Origin: SVTX01 sp045612105 | GTDB taxonomy: Bacteria > Bacillota > Clostridia > Oscillospirales > CAG-272 | Direction of reading: 5' to 3' | Length of the DNA: 64,000 bases | Assembly (NCBI GenBank): GCA_045612105.1 | Contig: JAZKYL010000113.1 | Location: forward strand, 265,447-329,446 | Part shown: piece by piece, positions 7,702 to 16,607 of the stretch | How the letters are laid out: each line of letters begins with the position of its first letter | How positions within the stretch are numbered: position 1 is the stretch's first letter | The notes under the pieces: generated by a model | Databases searched by the model: none | What the model was told of the DNA's origin: nothing | What the model saw: the letters and a program-made list of their open reading frames with translations, nothing else | Program-made: the position numbers and the translations under genes

Positions 7702-9705
7702 ATGAATTTTTCTCCGTATCAGTTCAGAATTGCTTATCACGACGGCATAAGCGAGATCATACCGTTCAACACCGATGAATCCTGTGGAAATAAGGTAAGA
7801 ATCATACTCAAATCAGACGAAAAAGGCATCGCAACAACCAAATTGACCGCCCTTGAGGATATTATGCCAGGATATTTGAACGTAGAATTCAAAATACCCG
7901 AATCAACACTCACAGACGATCTCTATTATTATTATGCTACATTTACGACAAACGATATAGCGTCGGTTTTTCAGCACAAGCTCAAGCCCAAAAACGATAT
8001 GAAGGATCTTATCCTTATGAAGAATATCGCAACGGGAGAAAATCTCAATATAGGTCTCCTTACGGCTCACAGATTTTTCACAATTATACGACTGGAAAAT
8101 GATATCGTTTCTGTCCATTTTGACCTTGAAAACAAGCTTATCAAAAAAGGTACAACGCTCACCCTTGAGCGTTTCATATACGGAACCGAATGTGAAACCG
8201 AATTTCTTGAAAAGAGATACGCACCTCTAACAGCCGATCTTAACAGTGCCAGACCCCTCAACAGCGTTCCTACGGGCTGGTGCTCCTGGTCCTGCTATTA
8301 CAGAAACGTAGACGAAAAAAAGATCTCCAACTGCGTCGAGGATATGACAACAATAAAAGGAACCGACCTGTTCCAGATCGACGACGGATGGCAGGTTGAC
8401 GGCACCTTCCCGGGAGATTGGCACGTTGACCCTGAAAAATTCCCTAACGGACTTGAAGAAATAATAAAAAAATGCAACGATAACGGCATAACCTTCGGCC
8501 TCTGGCTCTCGCCGTTTTTGGTAGCCGAGGATTCCGTATATTACGAGAGTGTCAAGCACCTTGCAAGAACCGACGTGGTGGCAGGGAACTCGACTCCGAC
8601 AAAAATATACCATCCTTTCGACCTCGATAATCCCGAGTATTATGATCTGCTCTATAAGACATATCATTGGCTCTCTCATGAAATGAACGTCAAGTATTAT
8701 AAGCTTGACTTCCTTATATTCGGATATTTCAGCTTCCACTGTCAGATACGCTTCAAAACAGACTATAAATCCGCGCTTTTCCGCAAGGTCGTGCAAACTA
8801 TAAGAGCAGCAGTAGGAGAAGATGCAATAATGCTGTCTTGTGGCTCACCCATAACCGAATGCGCAGGAATCTTTGATGCACAAAGGATCTCCAGAGACAT
8901 AATCTGTCCCAAAAACGCAGGCGACCCATTCTATTGGCAACATTGGAGCAATATCAAGAACGCTTCCAAAACCGTATTGTATCGTTATTTTTATAACAAT
9001 ATTATCTTCAGAAACGACCCTGACGGTGTGGTTTTGAGAGATTACGACATCGGAGACGGCTTCGATTGCAACTACGCTGAGGCACGTTATTGGTCAACAA
9101 TCGTAGCATTTTCAGGAGGATTAGTTCTTACAAATGACGAGTTCCGTAATCTGAGTAAGCCACGCCAGGAGCTATTTACAAAGCTTATACCGGCACTTGG
9201 AATAAGTGGACGTGCAAACGATATGTTCGAATATCCCGCGCCCACCAAGGCAATTATTGAGGCTTCTGAAACCACAAAATATATAGCAAGCTTCAATATG
9301 TCCGATAAATTTGAGAATATTGACGTCAATCTCAATGACTTCGGAATATGTGGCAAAAAGCTGATATTCAGATGCTGGGAATCTGAATTTGTCGGCTTAA
9401 CCGATACAGTAAGTGAAAAGTTGGTAAATCCTCACAACGCGCTGATGTATATGGTTAAGGACATACCTACAGAGCCAACGTTTATCTATTCAGATATAAA
9501 CGTATACCTCGGTGAAAATGTTTTCAAATCCGAATTTACTAATGGCAGTCTGACCATAACAGTTAACGATGAGAATAAAAAATTTGTAACCGGCAACACG
9601 AAAGTTTACGCATATTATCCCAAGAAATACGTAAATGCGATCACAATCAAAGAAAAAATATCCTGCGAAACAGAAGAATTTGTAATAACAGAATATAAAT
9701 TATAA
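7702..9705 (+). CDS. GH36-type alpha-galactosidase-like glycoside hydrolase
   Basis: A 667-residue cytoplasmic protein (no signal peptide) of the GH36/GH27 clan. Seen: a beta-sandwich N-terminal part, then the barrel with PTGWCSWSCYY (about residue 190), LFQIDDGWQ, FGLWLSPF, the nucleophile region YYKLDFL (Asp near residue 336) and RISRDI with the likely acid/base Asp near 400. The family hydrolyses alpha-galactosides such as raffinose or melibiose, but many members have other specificities, so the substrate is unproved. The start is the ATG at 7702 behind AGAGAGG; an in-frame GTG at 7642 lies only seven bases after the -10 box, and has no ribosome binding site. It has its own promoter and terminator. 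Confidence 0.85.
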   Translation: MNFSPYQFRIAYHDGISEIIPFNTDESCGNKVRIILKSDEKGIATTKLTALEDIMPGYLNVEFKIPESTLTDDLYYYYATFTTNDIASVFQHKLKPKNDMKDLILMKNIATGENLNIGLLTAHRFFTIIRLENDIVSVHFDLENKLIKKGTTLTLERFIYGTECETEFLEKRYAPLTADLNSARPLNSVPTGWCSWSCYYRNVDEKKISNCVEDMTTIKGTDLFQIDDGWQVDGTFPGDWHVDPEKFPNGLEEIIKKCNDNGITFGLWLSPFLVAEDSVYYESVKHLARTDVVAGNSTPTKIYHPFDLDNPEYYDLLYKTYHWLSHEMNVKYYKLDFLIFGYFSFHCQIRFKTDYKSALFRKVVQTIRAAVGEDAIMLSCGSPITECAGIFDAQRISRDIICPKNAGDPFYWQHWSNIKNASKTVLYRYFYNNIIFRNDPDGVVLRDYDIGDGFDCNYAEARYWSTIVAFSGGLVLTNDEFRNLSKPRQELFTKLIPALGISGRANDMFEYPAPTKAIIEASETTKYIASFNMSDKFENIDVNLNDFGICGKKLIFRCWESEFVGLTDTVSEKLVNPHNALMYMVKDIPTEPTFIYSDINVYLGENVFKSEFTNGSLTITVNDENKKFVTGNTKVYAYYPKKYVNAITIKEKISCETEEFVITEYKL

Positions 9706-9734
9706 TCTGTACCCCCAAAAACTAAATAACTAAA

Positions 9735-9771
9735 ACAGATCGACTCTATATGAGTCGATCTGTAGACTTTT
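9735..9771 (+). terminator. Intrinsic terminator of the GH36-like gene
   Basis: A perfect 12-bp stem (9735-9746 with 9752-9763) with a 5-base loop, followed by ACTTTT, 30 bases beyond the stop codon. Confidence 0.85.
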
Positions 9772-9839
9772 AGGTATTATATGAGTTCTGTAAAGACCAC
9801 CCCATAAACCAGCTTAAAATTGGTATTTTCGACTCCCCA

Positions 9840-9869
9840 AATTATACAAAATTTTGATTTTGTATAATT
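9840..9869. repeat. Perfect 13-bp inverted repeat, operator- or terminator-like
   Basis: AATTATACAAAAT (9840-9852) and its exact reverse complement (9857-9869) are separated by four bases. It lies between the GH36 terminator and the end of spoIIID. No T-tract follows the right arm on either strand, so it is a poor terminator; the arms contain TATAAT-like sequence and it could be a protein-binding palindrome. Confidence 0.55.
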
Positions 9870-9958
9870 AATGATATTGATTAATAATCTTCTCTTTTTA
9901 GCCCAATTGACGCTTATAATGCACAAGGCGACCTAAAATTCCGTTTGTGCTCTATGGC

Positions 9959-10225
9959 TCATCCGCTTGTTTCTTCAATCAAGTATTTTTTCTTGGTTGC
10001 CTCTCCTCCGCGCAGATGCCTTTCCTTTTTATTTTTTGCAAGAACGCTTTGTACGTCCAGATATAGTGATTTGTTCGCGTTTTTCAATACTTGTGTTACG
10101 TCTTTATGTACCGTGCTTTTGCTGATTCCAAATCTCGTTGCGGTGGACCTCACTGTTGCGTTGTTTTCAACAATATACAATCCAAGTACTACGCACCGTT
10201 CTTTTCCTGACGCTAAATACATCAT
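9959..10225 (-). CDS. spoIIID: Sporulation transcriptional regulator SpoIIID
   Basis: An 88-residue helix-turn-helix regulator of the mother-cell sporulation programme. Seen: the YIVENNATVRSTATRFGISK recognition helix region, the near-invariant SKSTVHKDVT and the signature RHLRGGEATKKKY close to the C-terminus, which together are diagnostic of SpoIIID. In Bacillus it activates and represses many sigma-E genes and is itself made under sigma-E. Start: ATG at 10225, eight bases from GAGG; an adjacent second ATG is possible. CATATATA about 35 bases upstream on the minus strand could be a sigma-E -10 but the -35 is poor. It is divergent from the methyltransferase gene at 10309. The protein marks the organism as an endospore former. 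Confidence 0.96.
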   Translation of the reverse strand: MMYLASGKERCVVLGLYIVENNATVRSTATRFGISKSTVHKDVTQVLKNANKSLYLDVQSVLAKNKKERHLRGGEATKKKYLIEETSG

Positions 10226-10308
10226 CGCGTTTACCTCGCATTTATATGGTGTTTATTCTAATATATATGCTTAGTTCAATAAATTAATTCTTTAGGAGTA
10301 ATTATTAT

Positions 10309-11070
10309 ATGCAAGATTCTTTTGATATTTTTGAAGGTATGACTTCGATATCTGCTGTTATCAATGCTATATCAAGTGGCACCAGCAATCGTAAGATTCA
10401 CAAAGTATTATATGACCGCGACCGAACTAAAAATAGGATACGCGAATTACATTTTCTTGAGCATTCCTCATCGTCTCTCGGTTTTTCTTTAAACCCTGTT
10501 GACTCGTCTGAAATTGACAAAATCGTTTCAGGTACTACTCACGGTGGCATTGTAGCTGTCTGTTCCAACAGATCATTTCCTGAATTGAATGCTAACCATT
10601 TGTTAAACGGAAGTTTCTTCGTTTTGCTTGAAGGCATCGAGGATCCATATAATTTTGGGTATTCTGTCAGATCACTTTATGCCGCGGGCGTTAATGGAAT
10701 CATATTACCACCCAGAAATTGGCTTGAGCTGTCAGGCACAGTTGCCCGATCATCTGCAGGTACTACCGAACTTGCCAACATCTTGATATCCGAGCCTTGC
10801 GATGCCGTAAAACTCTTTAAAGACCGTGGCTATGAAATAGTTTGCGCAGGCATACGCGACTCCGTATCACTTTATGATCACAGTTTTTCTTCGCCTACAC
10901 TGCTTGTAATTGGCGGTGAAAAGCGCGGAATATCACGTAAAATTCTTGATTTGGCAGACACAACTGTCAGAATCGACTACGGCCGTAGTTTTATGGGTTC
11001 TTTGCCGTCTGCATCAGCGATTTCAGTCATGGCTTTTGAAATTGCTCATAAAAAAGGAATAATATCTTAA
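10309..11070 (+). CDS. SpoU/TrmH-family RNA 2'-O-methyltransferase
   Basis: A 253-residue SPOUT-fold methyltransferase. The three family motifs are present in order: EGIEDPYNFGYSVRSLYAAG (residues about 108-127; DPxNxG-type motif 1), IGGEKRGIS (motif 2) and GSLPSASAISVMAFE (motif 3). Motif 3 has LPSASA where most members have LNVSVA, so the SAM-binding knot is somewhat divergent. A substrate-binding N-terminal domain precedes it. It transfers methyl from SAM to a ribose 2'-OH in rRNA or tRNA; the target is unknown. The ATG follows TTAGGAG. A second, more canonical family member (RlmB) lies at 15702. Confidence 0.85.
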   Translation: MQDSFDIFEGMTSISAVINAISSGTSNRKIHKVLYDRDRTKNRIRELHFLEHSSSSLGFSLNPVDSSEIDKIVSGTTHGGIVAVCSNRSFPELNANHLLNGSFFVLLEGIEDPYNFGYSVRSLYAAGVNGIILPPRNWLELSGTVARSSAGTTELANILISEPCDAVKLFKDRGYEIVCAGIRDSVSLYDHSFSSPTLLVIGGEKRGISRKILDLADTTVRIDYGRSFMGSLPSASAISVMAFEIAHKKGIIS

Positions 11071-11174
11071 TTTTAACAAAAAAGTTTCTATTTGTTGTTT
11101 TTATCATATAGAACATTTTGATTTTTATGCTATAATTATAGAAATATAAACGTAGTATTTATAGAGGTTGATTA

Positions 11175-12014
11175 ATGAAAAAACTGGCTTTTATAGGTGT
11201 AGGTAATATGGCAAGTGCCACATTGTCAGGCATTTTTAAAGGATCTGAACGCTTGGTTGAATGGTCAAATATCATTTTATTTAACCGTCATAAAGAGAAA
11301 ATCGAAAAATACCGCGAATACGGTGCAATAATTGCTGATACACTAAAAGATGCGGTGGAGGCTGCAGACTATGTATTTCTTTGTGTCAAACCTCAAAATT
11401 TTTCGGAAATTCTTCCCTGTTTGTCTGCCTTCAAAAATGTCTCAAATAAAGTTTTTGTCACCATGGCAGCAGGTATAACTATGAAAGTCGTCTCGGATGC
11501 CGCACTCGGTGCCTCGGTTATTCGTGTTATGCCAAATACCCCTATCCTAATAGGCAATGGTGTTATTGCCGCCTGTAAAAATTCTAAAACATCTGATGAA
11601 GATTTTCAATTTATATGCAGCATTTTCAATCGTTCCGGATCGGTTATAGTCATACAGGAAAATGAAATGAACCGTATTATTTCTGTCACCGGCTCGTCTC
11701 CGGCATATGTTTTTCTTCTTATCAAAGCAATGTATGACGGAGCTGTCGCTCAAGGACTCGTAACAAACGGAACTGTTGACGGACTTTCCGAAAAAGAAAT
11801 CTTAGATAGTATCTGCGACACCATAATCGGAGCAGCTACTCTTATGAAATCAGAAAGCAAAACTCCCGAAGAGCAAATCGCTATAGTTGCATCAAAAGGC
11901 GGCACCACCGAGCGAGCCATAACTGAATTGCATAACTACAATTTTTGTGAAGGCATTATAAGTGCAATGCAAAAATGCACAGACCGTGCTGAAGAATTGG
12001 GGGCTTCAAAGTAA
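11175..12014 (+). CDS. proC: Pyrroline-5-carboxylate reductase
   Basis: A 279-residue enzyme that makes the last step of proline synthesis, reducing pyrroline-5-carboxylate with NAD(P)H. Seen: the N-terminal Rossmann motif FIGVGNMASA, LCVKPQNF, VIRVMPNTPILIG and the C-terminal family signature region SGSSPAYVFLLIKAM followed by VASKGGTTERAI (the GGTT loop). Length is normal for ProC. The ATG follows AGAGG. A TATAAT box lies at 11131-11136, inside the small palindrome CTATAATTATAG, but no convincing -35 is seen. No proA or proB is in the window. Confidence 0.95.
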   Translation: MKKLAFIGVGNMASATLSGIFKGSERLVEWSNIILFNRHKEKIEKYREYGAIIADTLKDAVEAADYVFLCVKPQNFSEILPCLSAFKNVSNKVFVTMAAGITMKVVSDAALGASVIRVMPNTPILIGNGVIAACKNSKTSDEDFQFICSIFNRSGSVIVIQENEMNRIISVTGSSPAYVFLLIKAMYDGAVAQGLVTNGTVDGLSEKEILDSICDTIIGAATLMKSESKTPEEQIAIVASKGGTTERAITELHNYNFCEGIISAMQKCTDRAEELGASK

Positions 12015-12069
12015 TATTTTTTCTCAACGTTCCATAACAATTTATTATAAGAATTGTTTGGTGGTATAT

Positions 12070-12639
12070 ATGAGAAGATTTAATTGCAACTCAAATAAGA
12101 ATATATTATTGATTTTAAGATTAACAGCATTATTCATTTTTGCATTCATATTTGGATGCTATTACGTATCTTCGCATTTTGATCTAAAAGATCAAGAAAG
12201 CATTATTTCGTCATTTGAGATAAGCAATTTTTTTGAAAACCTTTTTCCGATATCAATTATCGACTATTATCTTATGCTGTTCGTGGGCATTTCTGCGTTA
12301 ACATTTTTCTGCCCGCTTGCCATCCACTTGTCAACTATTATAGGAGGATTATTGTATGGCATGTCTTTCGCTTCATCTATACCTTTAATTGCTAACAACA
12401 TTAAATGTTTTTTAGTTGTATTGATCTCAATAATAGTTGCTATTATTTACATATATTGGGCAACATTTGCCATAAAATCAAACCGTAGCTTTTTGTTATG
12501 CGCAGGTAAAAGCCCACAAAACCCACGCATTTTTATTTCTGCGGATTTCAAGAAATTTATATTTGAACTTTTAAAAATATTCATACTATTAACAATAATA
12601 AAAGTAATAATCTCTTTTTTATTAAACACGATAAAATAA
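12070..12639 (+). CDS. Small multi-pass membrane protein, possibly SpoIIM-like
   Basis: A 189-residue hydrophobic protein with about five predicted membrane segments: residues about 13-33, a pair in the middle (YYLMLFVGISALTFF, then LSTIIGGLLYGMSFASSI), a fourth (FLVVLISIIVAIIYIYW) and a last at the C-terminus. The arrangement recalls SpoIIM-type sporulation membrane proteins, and spoIIID is near, but no signature is decisive. The ATG at 12070 has only a weak GGTGG ribosome binding site; an upstream in-frame ATG at 11962 would overlap proC by 53 bases and is less likely. A+T-rich codon use fits an ordinary membrane protein. Function unknown. Confidence 0.6.
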   Translation: MRRFNCNSNKNILLILRLTALFIFAFIFGCYYVSSHFDLKDQESIISSFEISNFFENLFPISIIDYYLMLFVGISALTFFCPLAIHLSTIIGGLLYGMSFASSIPLIANNIKCFLVVLISIIVAIIYIYWATFAIKSNRSFLLCAGKSPQNPRIFISADFKKFIFELLKIFILLTIIKVIISFLLNTIK

Positions 12640-12661
12640 CTCAAAGAAAAGGATCAAAAAA

Positions 12662-13618
12662 TTGGAAATCAAGAAAAAAATCAAATTATTCGATATGAAT
12701 CGCGATGGAAAAGGTGTTGACAAAGGCGAAGATACAACACCGAATTTAAAATTCTTTTTTAAACAGTTCGGAAGAAAATTTTCTAAAATTATCTCTTTAA
12801 ATATCTTAATGATATTTCAGATAATCCCGATATTAATCTCAATTTATCTGTACTTTTTTGCATCTCCCACAACTCCTACTCAATACTTCCCTGAATATGC
12901 AGCACTACACGGAATTCAAGAAACTGCAACCAACGCTGTTTCATCGGTTAATACTGGATTGCATTCGTTTCAACTTGGACTTCCTACGTACAATACCTAT
13001 ATATATTGGGTAATTGGTGCCCTTGCAGTGTTTATGCTCATTACTTACGGCTGGCAAAAAGTAGGATCCGTGTATGTCACAAGAGGGCTGGTCAGAGGTG
13101 ATAGCGTTTTTGTTTTCTCAGATTACTTCTATGCTATAAAAAAGAATTTGAAACAGGGCTTTTTCCTGGGACTTATCGATTGTATTATAATGGCGGTTCT
13201 CGCATACGACTTAATCTACTTTCTCAATTCCCCACTCTCCGGCTTTAACAACTTTATGTACGTTATGATAATCGCGCTCATAATTCTATATGTTGTTTTC
13301 AGATTTTATACATACCTTATGTTAGTCACGTTTAATATGAAGCTCGGTAAGATATTCAAAAACGCGCTGATATTTACTGTGCTTGGTATCAAAAGGAATA
13401 TCTTAGCTTTACTGGGGCTTTTGATCGTATCTGCCGTTGCAATAGTCCCCATAATTCTTCTTATGCCTCTGGGGCTCGGTGTTGCAATAGTTTTACCGCT
13501 TATATACTATCTCGGTGTTTGTTGCTTTATTTACACATATGCCGCTTATCCAATCTTAGACAGATATATGATTCAACCGGTAGCTCCTGTTGATTCTGAT
13601 AATAATGAAGATATCTAA
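12662..13618 (+). CDS. YesL/DUF624-like membrane protein
   Basis: A 318-residue integral membrane protein starting at a TTG preceded by AAAGGA; no better start is near. A basic N-terminal tail leads into FKQFGRKFSKIISLNILMIF, the usual opening of YesL/DUF624-like proteins. About six membrane segments follow, with a lumenal loop at residues about 60-110. A central cytoplasmic stretch, SDYFYAIKKNLKQGFFLGL, resembles the FKxFKKNFKQ motif of that family. Family members are often near sugar-uptake genes in Firmicutes, but their job is not known. It follows the previous membrane gene by 22 bp and is closed by the hairpin at 13618-13658. Confidence 0.65.
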   Translation: MEIKKKIKLFDMNRDGKGVDKGEDTTPNLKFFFKQFGRKFSKIISLNILMIFQIIPILISIYLYFFASPTTPTQYFPEYAALHGIQETATNAVSSVNTGLHSFQLGLPTYNTYIYWVIGALAVFMLITYGWQKVGSVYVTRGLVRGDSVFVFSDYFYAIKKNLKQGFFLGLIDCIIMAVLAYDLIYFLNSPLSGFNNFMYVMIIALIILYVVFRFYTYLMLVTFNMKLGKIFKNALIFTVLGIKRNILALLGLLIVSAVAIVPIILLMPLGLGVAIVLPLIYYLGVCCFIYTYAAYPILDRYMIQPVAPVDSDNNEDI

Positions 13619-13658
13619 AAAATTCCGAGATCCATTTTTGGTGGGTCTCGGAATTTTT
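13618..13658. terminator. Bidirectional terminator between convergent genes
   Basis: A 13-bp stem (13618-13630 with 13646-13658) with A-tract before and T-tract after, set between the stop codons of the convergent YesL-like gene and the NodB deacetylase. Confidence 0.85.
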
Positions 13659-13666
13659 ATAATTAC

Positions 13667-14374
13667 TTATTCTAATCCAATCAGCTCACTGACAACAACA
13701 AACTTATATCCCATATTCAACAGCTCGGGTATAAATAACTTAAGTGCTTCAGGTGTGGGACTGTTGTATGAAATATAATCATGCATCAAAATTATATCTC
13801 CGGAGGCAATATGCTTTACAACGTTGTCACGTATAGCTTCTGATGGTGTGTGAGCCCAATCCAAAGTATCAATATCCCACAAAATCACTTTATAATCCAG
13901 ATTTTTTAAAACATTTTTGACTTGTGAATCCACCATCCCCTCAGGAGGGCGAAAAAGCTTTGTTTTGTGGTCAGTCAGACCATATATTGCGGACTCGCAT
14001 TTTTCAACCTCGCTATTCAACCGATCAGCATCAAGTACCGCCACGTGTGGATGAGTGTATGTGTGATTGCCTATCTCATGTCCTCTCCTGCTGATTTCCT
14101 CAAGAGCTTCGTGATAATTCACGGCATTTATTCCAACAATAAAAAAAGTAGCTTTAATTCCATAATAATCAAGTATATCTAATATTTGAGGAGTATATCT
14201 CGGATGAGGCCCATCATCAAAGGTAAGTGCAATTTTCTTATACTCATTTTGGTTCTTTCTGTATATGTCAACGTCAGAATCTTCCGAATATACCTGTACG
14301 GTAAAAACAGAACACACCATATTGACTATCAGCGCAACAGTCAGAGCAACAGAGCATATACCCCTTGCTTTCAT
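13667..14374 (-). CDS. NodB-domain polysaccharide deacetylase
   Basis: A 235-residue carbohydrate esterase family 4 protein. A hydrophobic N-terminal segment (residues about 5-25) is a signal peptide or anchor. The NodB motifs are clear: TFDDGPHPRYTP (motif 1, catalytic Asp and metal Asp), HEIGNHTYTHPH (motif 2, both metal His), RPPEGMVDS (motif 3), WDIDTLDW (motif 4) and ILMHDY (motif 5). All catalytic positions are present, so it should remove N-acetyl groups from a glycan, probably peptidoglycan. Its ATG overlaps the stop codon of the upstream PdaA-like gene by four bases, so the two are translationally coupled. Confidence 0.9.
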   Translation of the reverse strand: MKARGICSVALTVALIVNMVCSVFTVQVYSEDSDVDIYRKNQNEYKKIALTFDDGPHPRYTPQILDILDYYGIKATFFIVGINAVNYHEALEEISRRGHEIGNHTYTHPHVAVLDADRLNSEVEKCESAIYGLTDHKTKLFRPPEGMVDSQVKNVLKNLDYKVILWDIDTLDWAHTPSEAIRDNVVKHIASGDIILMHDYISYNSPTPEALKLFIPELLNMGYKFVVVSELIGLE

Positions 14375-15165
14375 TGAATATCACCGCCCAGCTCATCAAG
14401 TGTACCAAACCGATACCCCCTTGATTTAAGCTCTTTAATTACGTCTCCAAGTATTTGCGCATTTGTTGCTGACGTTGGGTGTAGAAGCATTATCTCGCCA
14501 TTATGGATATTCTCAATAATTTTGTTTTTTGCGCGATCAAACGACATTTGATTATTATTGTCCCAATCAGCATATCCAAAGCTCCAAAAAACCGTCTTAT
14601 ATCCAAGTTCCTTGGCATATTTAAGACTCTCTTCATCAAATCTACCTTCGGGAGGTCGATAGTATTTTGCCAAATTGTGACCGGTTTTTTCTACACATAT
14701 CCGTTCAAGCTTTTCAATCTCATTCACAAATTCTTCTTTGCTTTTTCCAATCATGGTTTTGTGTGAATAGGTATGGTTGCAAACCAAATGTCCCTCATCA
14801 AACATTCTTAGTATGAGGTCGACATTTTTTTCTATCACATTTCCCAACACAAAAAATGCCCCCTGAACATCTTCTTGCTTAAGCACGTCCAATACTTTTC
14901 TTACGTTTCCATTTTCGTATCCAACGTCAAACGTTAAATAAATCACCTTGTCTGTGCTGTCATTTCCATGTTCTGCATCTATATAATAACAATCATAACC
15001 TTCAATAAAATCAAAACGACTATCAGCAGTCGGCTGCTTATTATCTTTTCTATGAACGCAATACCAGCTATATGATTCACCTGCCGCAAAGATCTGTATG
15101 ATTGTTGCATATATTAAAAAAATAACTAAAACTATTCCAAAAACACCCTTTTTCGACTTTATCAT
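14371..15165 (-). CDS. PdaA-like polysaccharide (peptidoglycan N-acetylmuramic acid) deacetylase
   Basis: A 264-residue NodB-domain protein with an N-terminal membrane segment (about residues 7-27). It carries LTFDVGYENGN, the variant first motif typical of PdaA (DVGYENG rather than DDGP), CNHTYSHKTM (motif 2), YRPPEGRFDE (motif 3), WSFGYADWD and IMLLHP. PdaA makes muramic delta-lactam in the spore cortex; with spoIIID and spoIVA in the window a cortex role is likely. The start is ATG 15165 behind AAAGGAG; an in-frame ATG 33 bases upstream has no ribosome binding site. It overlaps the next deacetylase gene by four bases. Confidence 0.87.
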   Translation of the reverse strand: MIKSKKGVFGIVLVIFLIYATIIQIFAAGESYSWYCVHRKDNKQPTADSRFDFIEGYDCYYIDAEHGNDSTDKVIYLTFDVGYENGNVRKVLDVLKQEDVQGAFFVLGNVIEKNVDLILRMFDEGHLVCNHTYSHKTMIGKSKEEFVNEIEKLERICVEKTGHNLAKYYRPPEGRFDEESLKYAKELGYKTVFWSFGYADWDNNNQMSFDRAKNKIIENIHNGEIMLLHPTSATNAQILGDVIKELKSRGYRFGTLDELGGDIQ

Positions 15166-15227
15166 TTTAACAACTCCTTTCAAATATATTTTTCTCATTT
15201 TTATTACAATTATTTATTTGAAATATA

Positions 15228-15256
15228 TTGACTTTTTTTGAATAATGAGTTAAAAT
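15228..15256 (+). promoter_or_regulatory. Sigma-A promoter of the small membrane protein gene
   Basis: TTGACT (15228-15233), 17-bp spacer, TAAAAT (15251-15256), 37 bases before the ATG at 15293. Confidence 0.65.
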
Positions 15257-15292
15257 ATATATGTAATGCCAAGACAAAAGGAGGAAATGACA

Positions 15293-15568
15293 ATGGAATT
15301 AGTTTGGAAAATGATCCTTGGTTTTTTTGTCGGCATTCTTTGCGGTCTTGTACCGTTTATATATGGATTTATTAAGGCAAACCGTAAGCTTGCCGCGGTT
15401 TCTATCATATTGACAGCTCTTTCCGGATTGCTCTTCTCCGTTTTGGACAAATCTCCTTTTTCCGCATTTGTTGTTGCGATTATGTTTGTTGTAATAAATA
15501 TAGCAAGCAACAAACGTAAATCTCTCCACAACCAAGATGATAATGAAGATGGGGACGATATATCATAA
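15293..15568 (+). CDS. Small two-to-three-helix membrane protein
   Basis: A 91-residue protein with three hydrophobic segments (about residues 5-24, 31-48 and 54-71) and a short acidic tail rich in Asp and Asn. The ATG at 15293 sits nine bases from AAGGAGG; the ATG six bases earlier is too close to it. It has its own sigma-A promoter and a terminator, so it is a single-gene unit divergent from pdaA-like. I do not recognise a family, and no function is proposed. Confidence 0.75.
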   Translation: MELVWKMILGFFVGILCGLVPFIYGFIKANRKLAAVSIILTALSGLLFSVLDKSPFSAFVVAIMFVVINIASNKRKSLHNQDDNEDGDDIS

Positions 15569-15599
15569 ATATCCGAGCAACATGCTTCGGATATTTTTA
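15567..15599 (+). terminator. Intrinsic terminator
   Basis: A stem of ten base pairs (15567-15576 with 15587-15596), extendable by GCA/TGC inside, followed by TTTT, right at the stop codon of the small membrane protein gene. Confidence 0.8.
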
Positions 15600-15701
15600 T
15601 TATGCCAAAAAATGTAAAAATAATTATAAAAATCTATATACAAAAAGAGTTAAATATGTTATAATATATTAATATTAATACTATAAATGGTGGTTATTAC
15701 T

Positions 15702-16568
15702 ATGAAAAGCAATAAAAATAAGAGAGATTTCAAATTCGATAACAAAAATAGTCTCCAAAAAGGAAACGAATCAAAGCAGCATGGACGTTATGACAAATAT
15801 ACCAACTCTGCCAATGAGCAAACTGAGGAAGGTACTGGTGTCGTAATAGGCAGAAACGCGGTCCGAGAGTTGCTAAAATCTGACCGAGAGATAGACAAAA
15901 TTCTGGTTCAAAGAGGAGAGCGAGAAGGTTCTATTGTTGTTTTGGTTGCTATGGCAGTTGAAAAAGGCATTCCCGTAGTAGAAACAGACAAATCAAAGCT
16001 TGATGCAATTTCCGGATTCGCCCCCCATCAAGGCGTAATTGCTATGGCATCAGAAAAAGAATACTGCTCTGTTGAAGATATTCTTGAGATTGCAGAATCA
16101 CGTGGAGAAGCTCCTCTTATTGTTATTGCCGATGGTATTACAGACCCTTATAATCTTGGTGCACTCATCAGATGTGCCGAAGGTGCAGGTGCTCATGGTA
16201 TCATTATACCTAAAAGACGCTCGACCGGTCTCACACCTCTTGTTTCTAAATCTTCAGCCGGTGCCATAGAGCATATGGCAATTGCAAAGGTATCAAATAT
16301 TACTAATACAATTCTATCACTGAAAGAAAAAGGAGTTTGGGTTTTCGCCGCAGAGGCAGGTGGAAAGCCATATTATGAAACCGATTTTAAGGGTCCCTGT
16401 GCCTTGGTGTTCGGCAGTGAAGGTAATGGAGTATCGCAGATTGTTATAGATAATTGCGATGTCTTGACATCGATTCCTATGTATGGCAAGGTTAACTCAT
16501 TCAACGTATCCACTGCTGCTTCTGTGCTCCTTTGTGAAGCAGCCAGACAAAACAGAACTCAAAAATAA
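15702..16568 (+). CDS. rlmB: 23S rRNA (guanosine-2'-O-)-methyltransferase RlmB
   Basis: A 288-residue SpoU-family enzyme. A basic, Asn/Lys-rich N-terminal extension of about 40 residues precedes VIGRNAVRELL, the usual RlmB start. The three SPOUT motifs are canonical: DGITDPYNLGALIRCAEGAG (motif 1), VFGSEGNGVS (motif 2) and SFNVSTAASVLLCE (motif 3). RlmB methylates the ribose of a guanosine in the 23S peptidyl-transferase loop. The ATG at 15702 is preferred over one at 15687 because GGTGG lies between them at a workable distance. A TATAAT at 15660-15665 is a probable -10. Confidence 0.92.
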   Translation: MKSNKNKRDFKFDNKNSLQKGNESKQHGRYDKYTNSANEQTEEGTGVVIGRNAVRELLKSDREIDKILVQRGEREGSIVVLVAMAVEKGIPVVETDKSKLDAISGFAPHQGVIAMASEKEYCSVEDILEIAESRGEAPLIVIADGITDPYNLGALIRCAEGAGAHGIIIPKRRSTGLTPLVSKSSAGAIEHMAIAKVSNITNTILSLKEKGVWVFAAEAGGKPYYETDFKGPCALVFGSEGNGVSQIVIDNCDVLTSIPMYGKVNSFNVSTAASVLLCEAARQNRTQK

Positions 16569-16607
16569 TATATTCTCATTATTAATTCGAAATAAGGAGG
16601 TGTCTTG

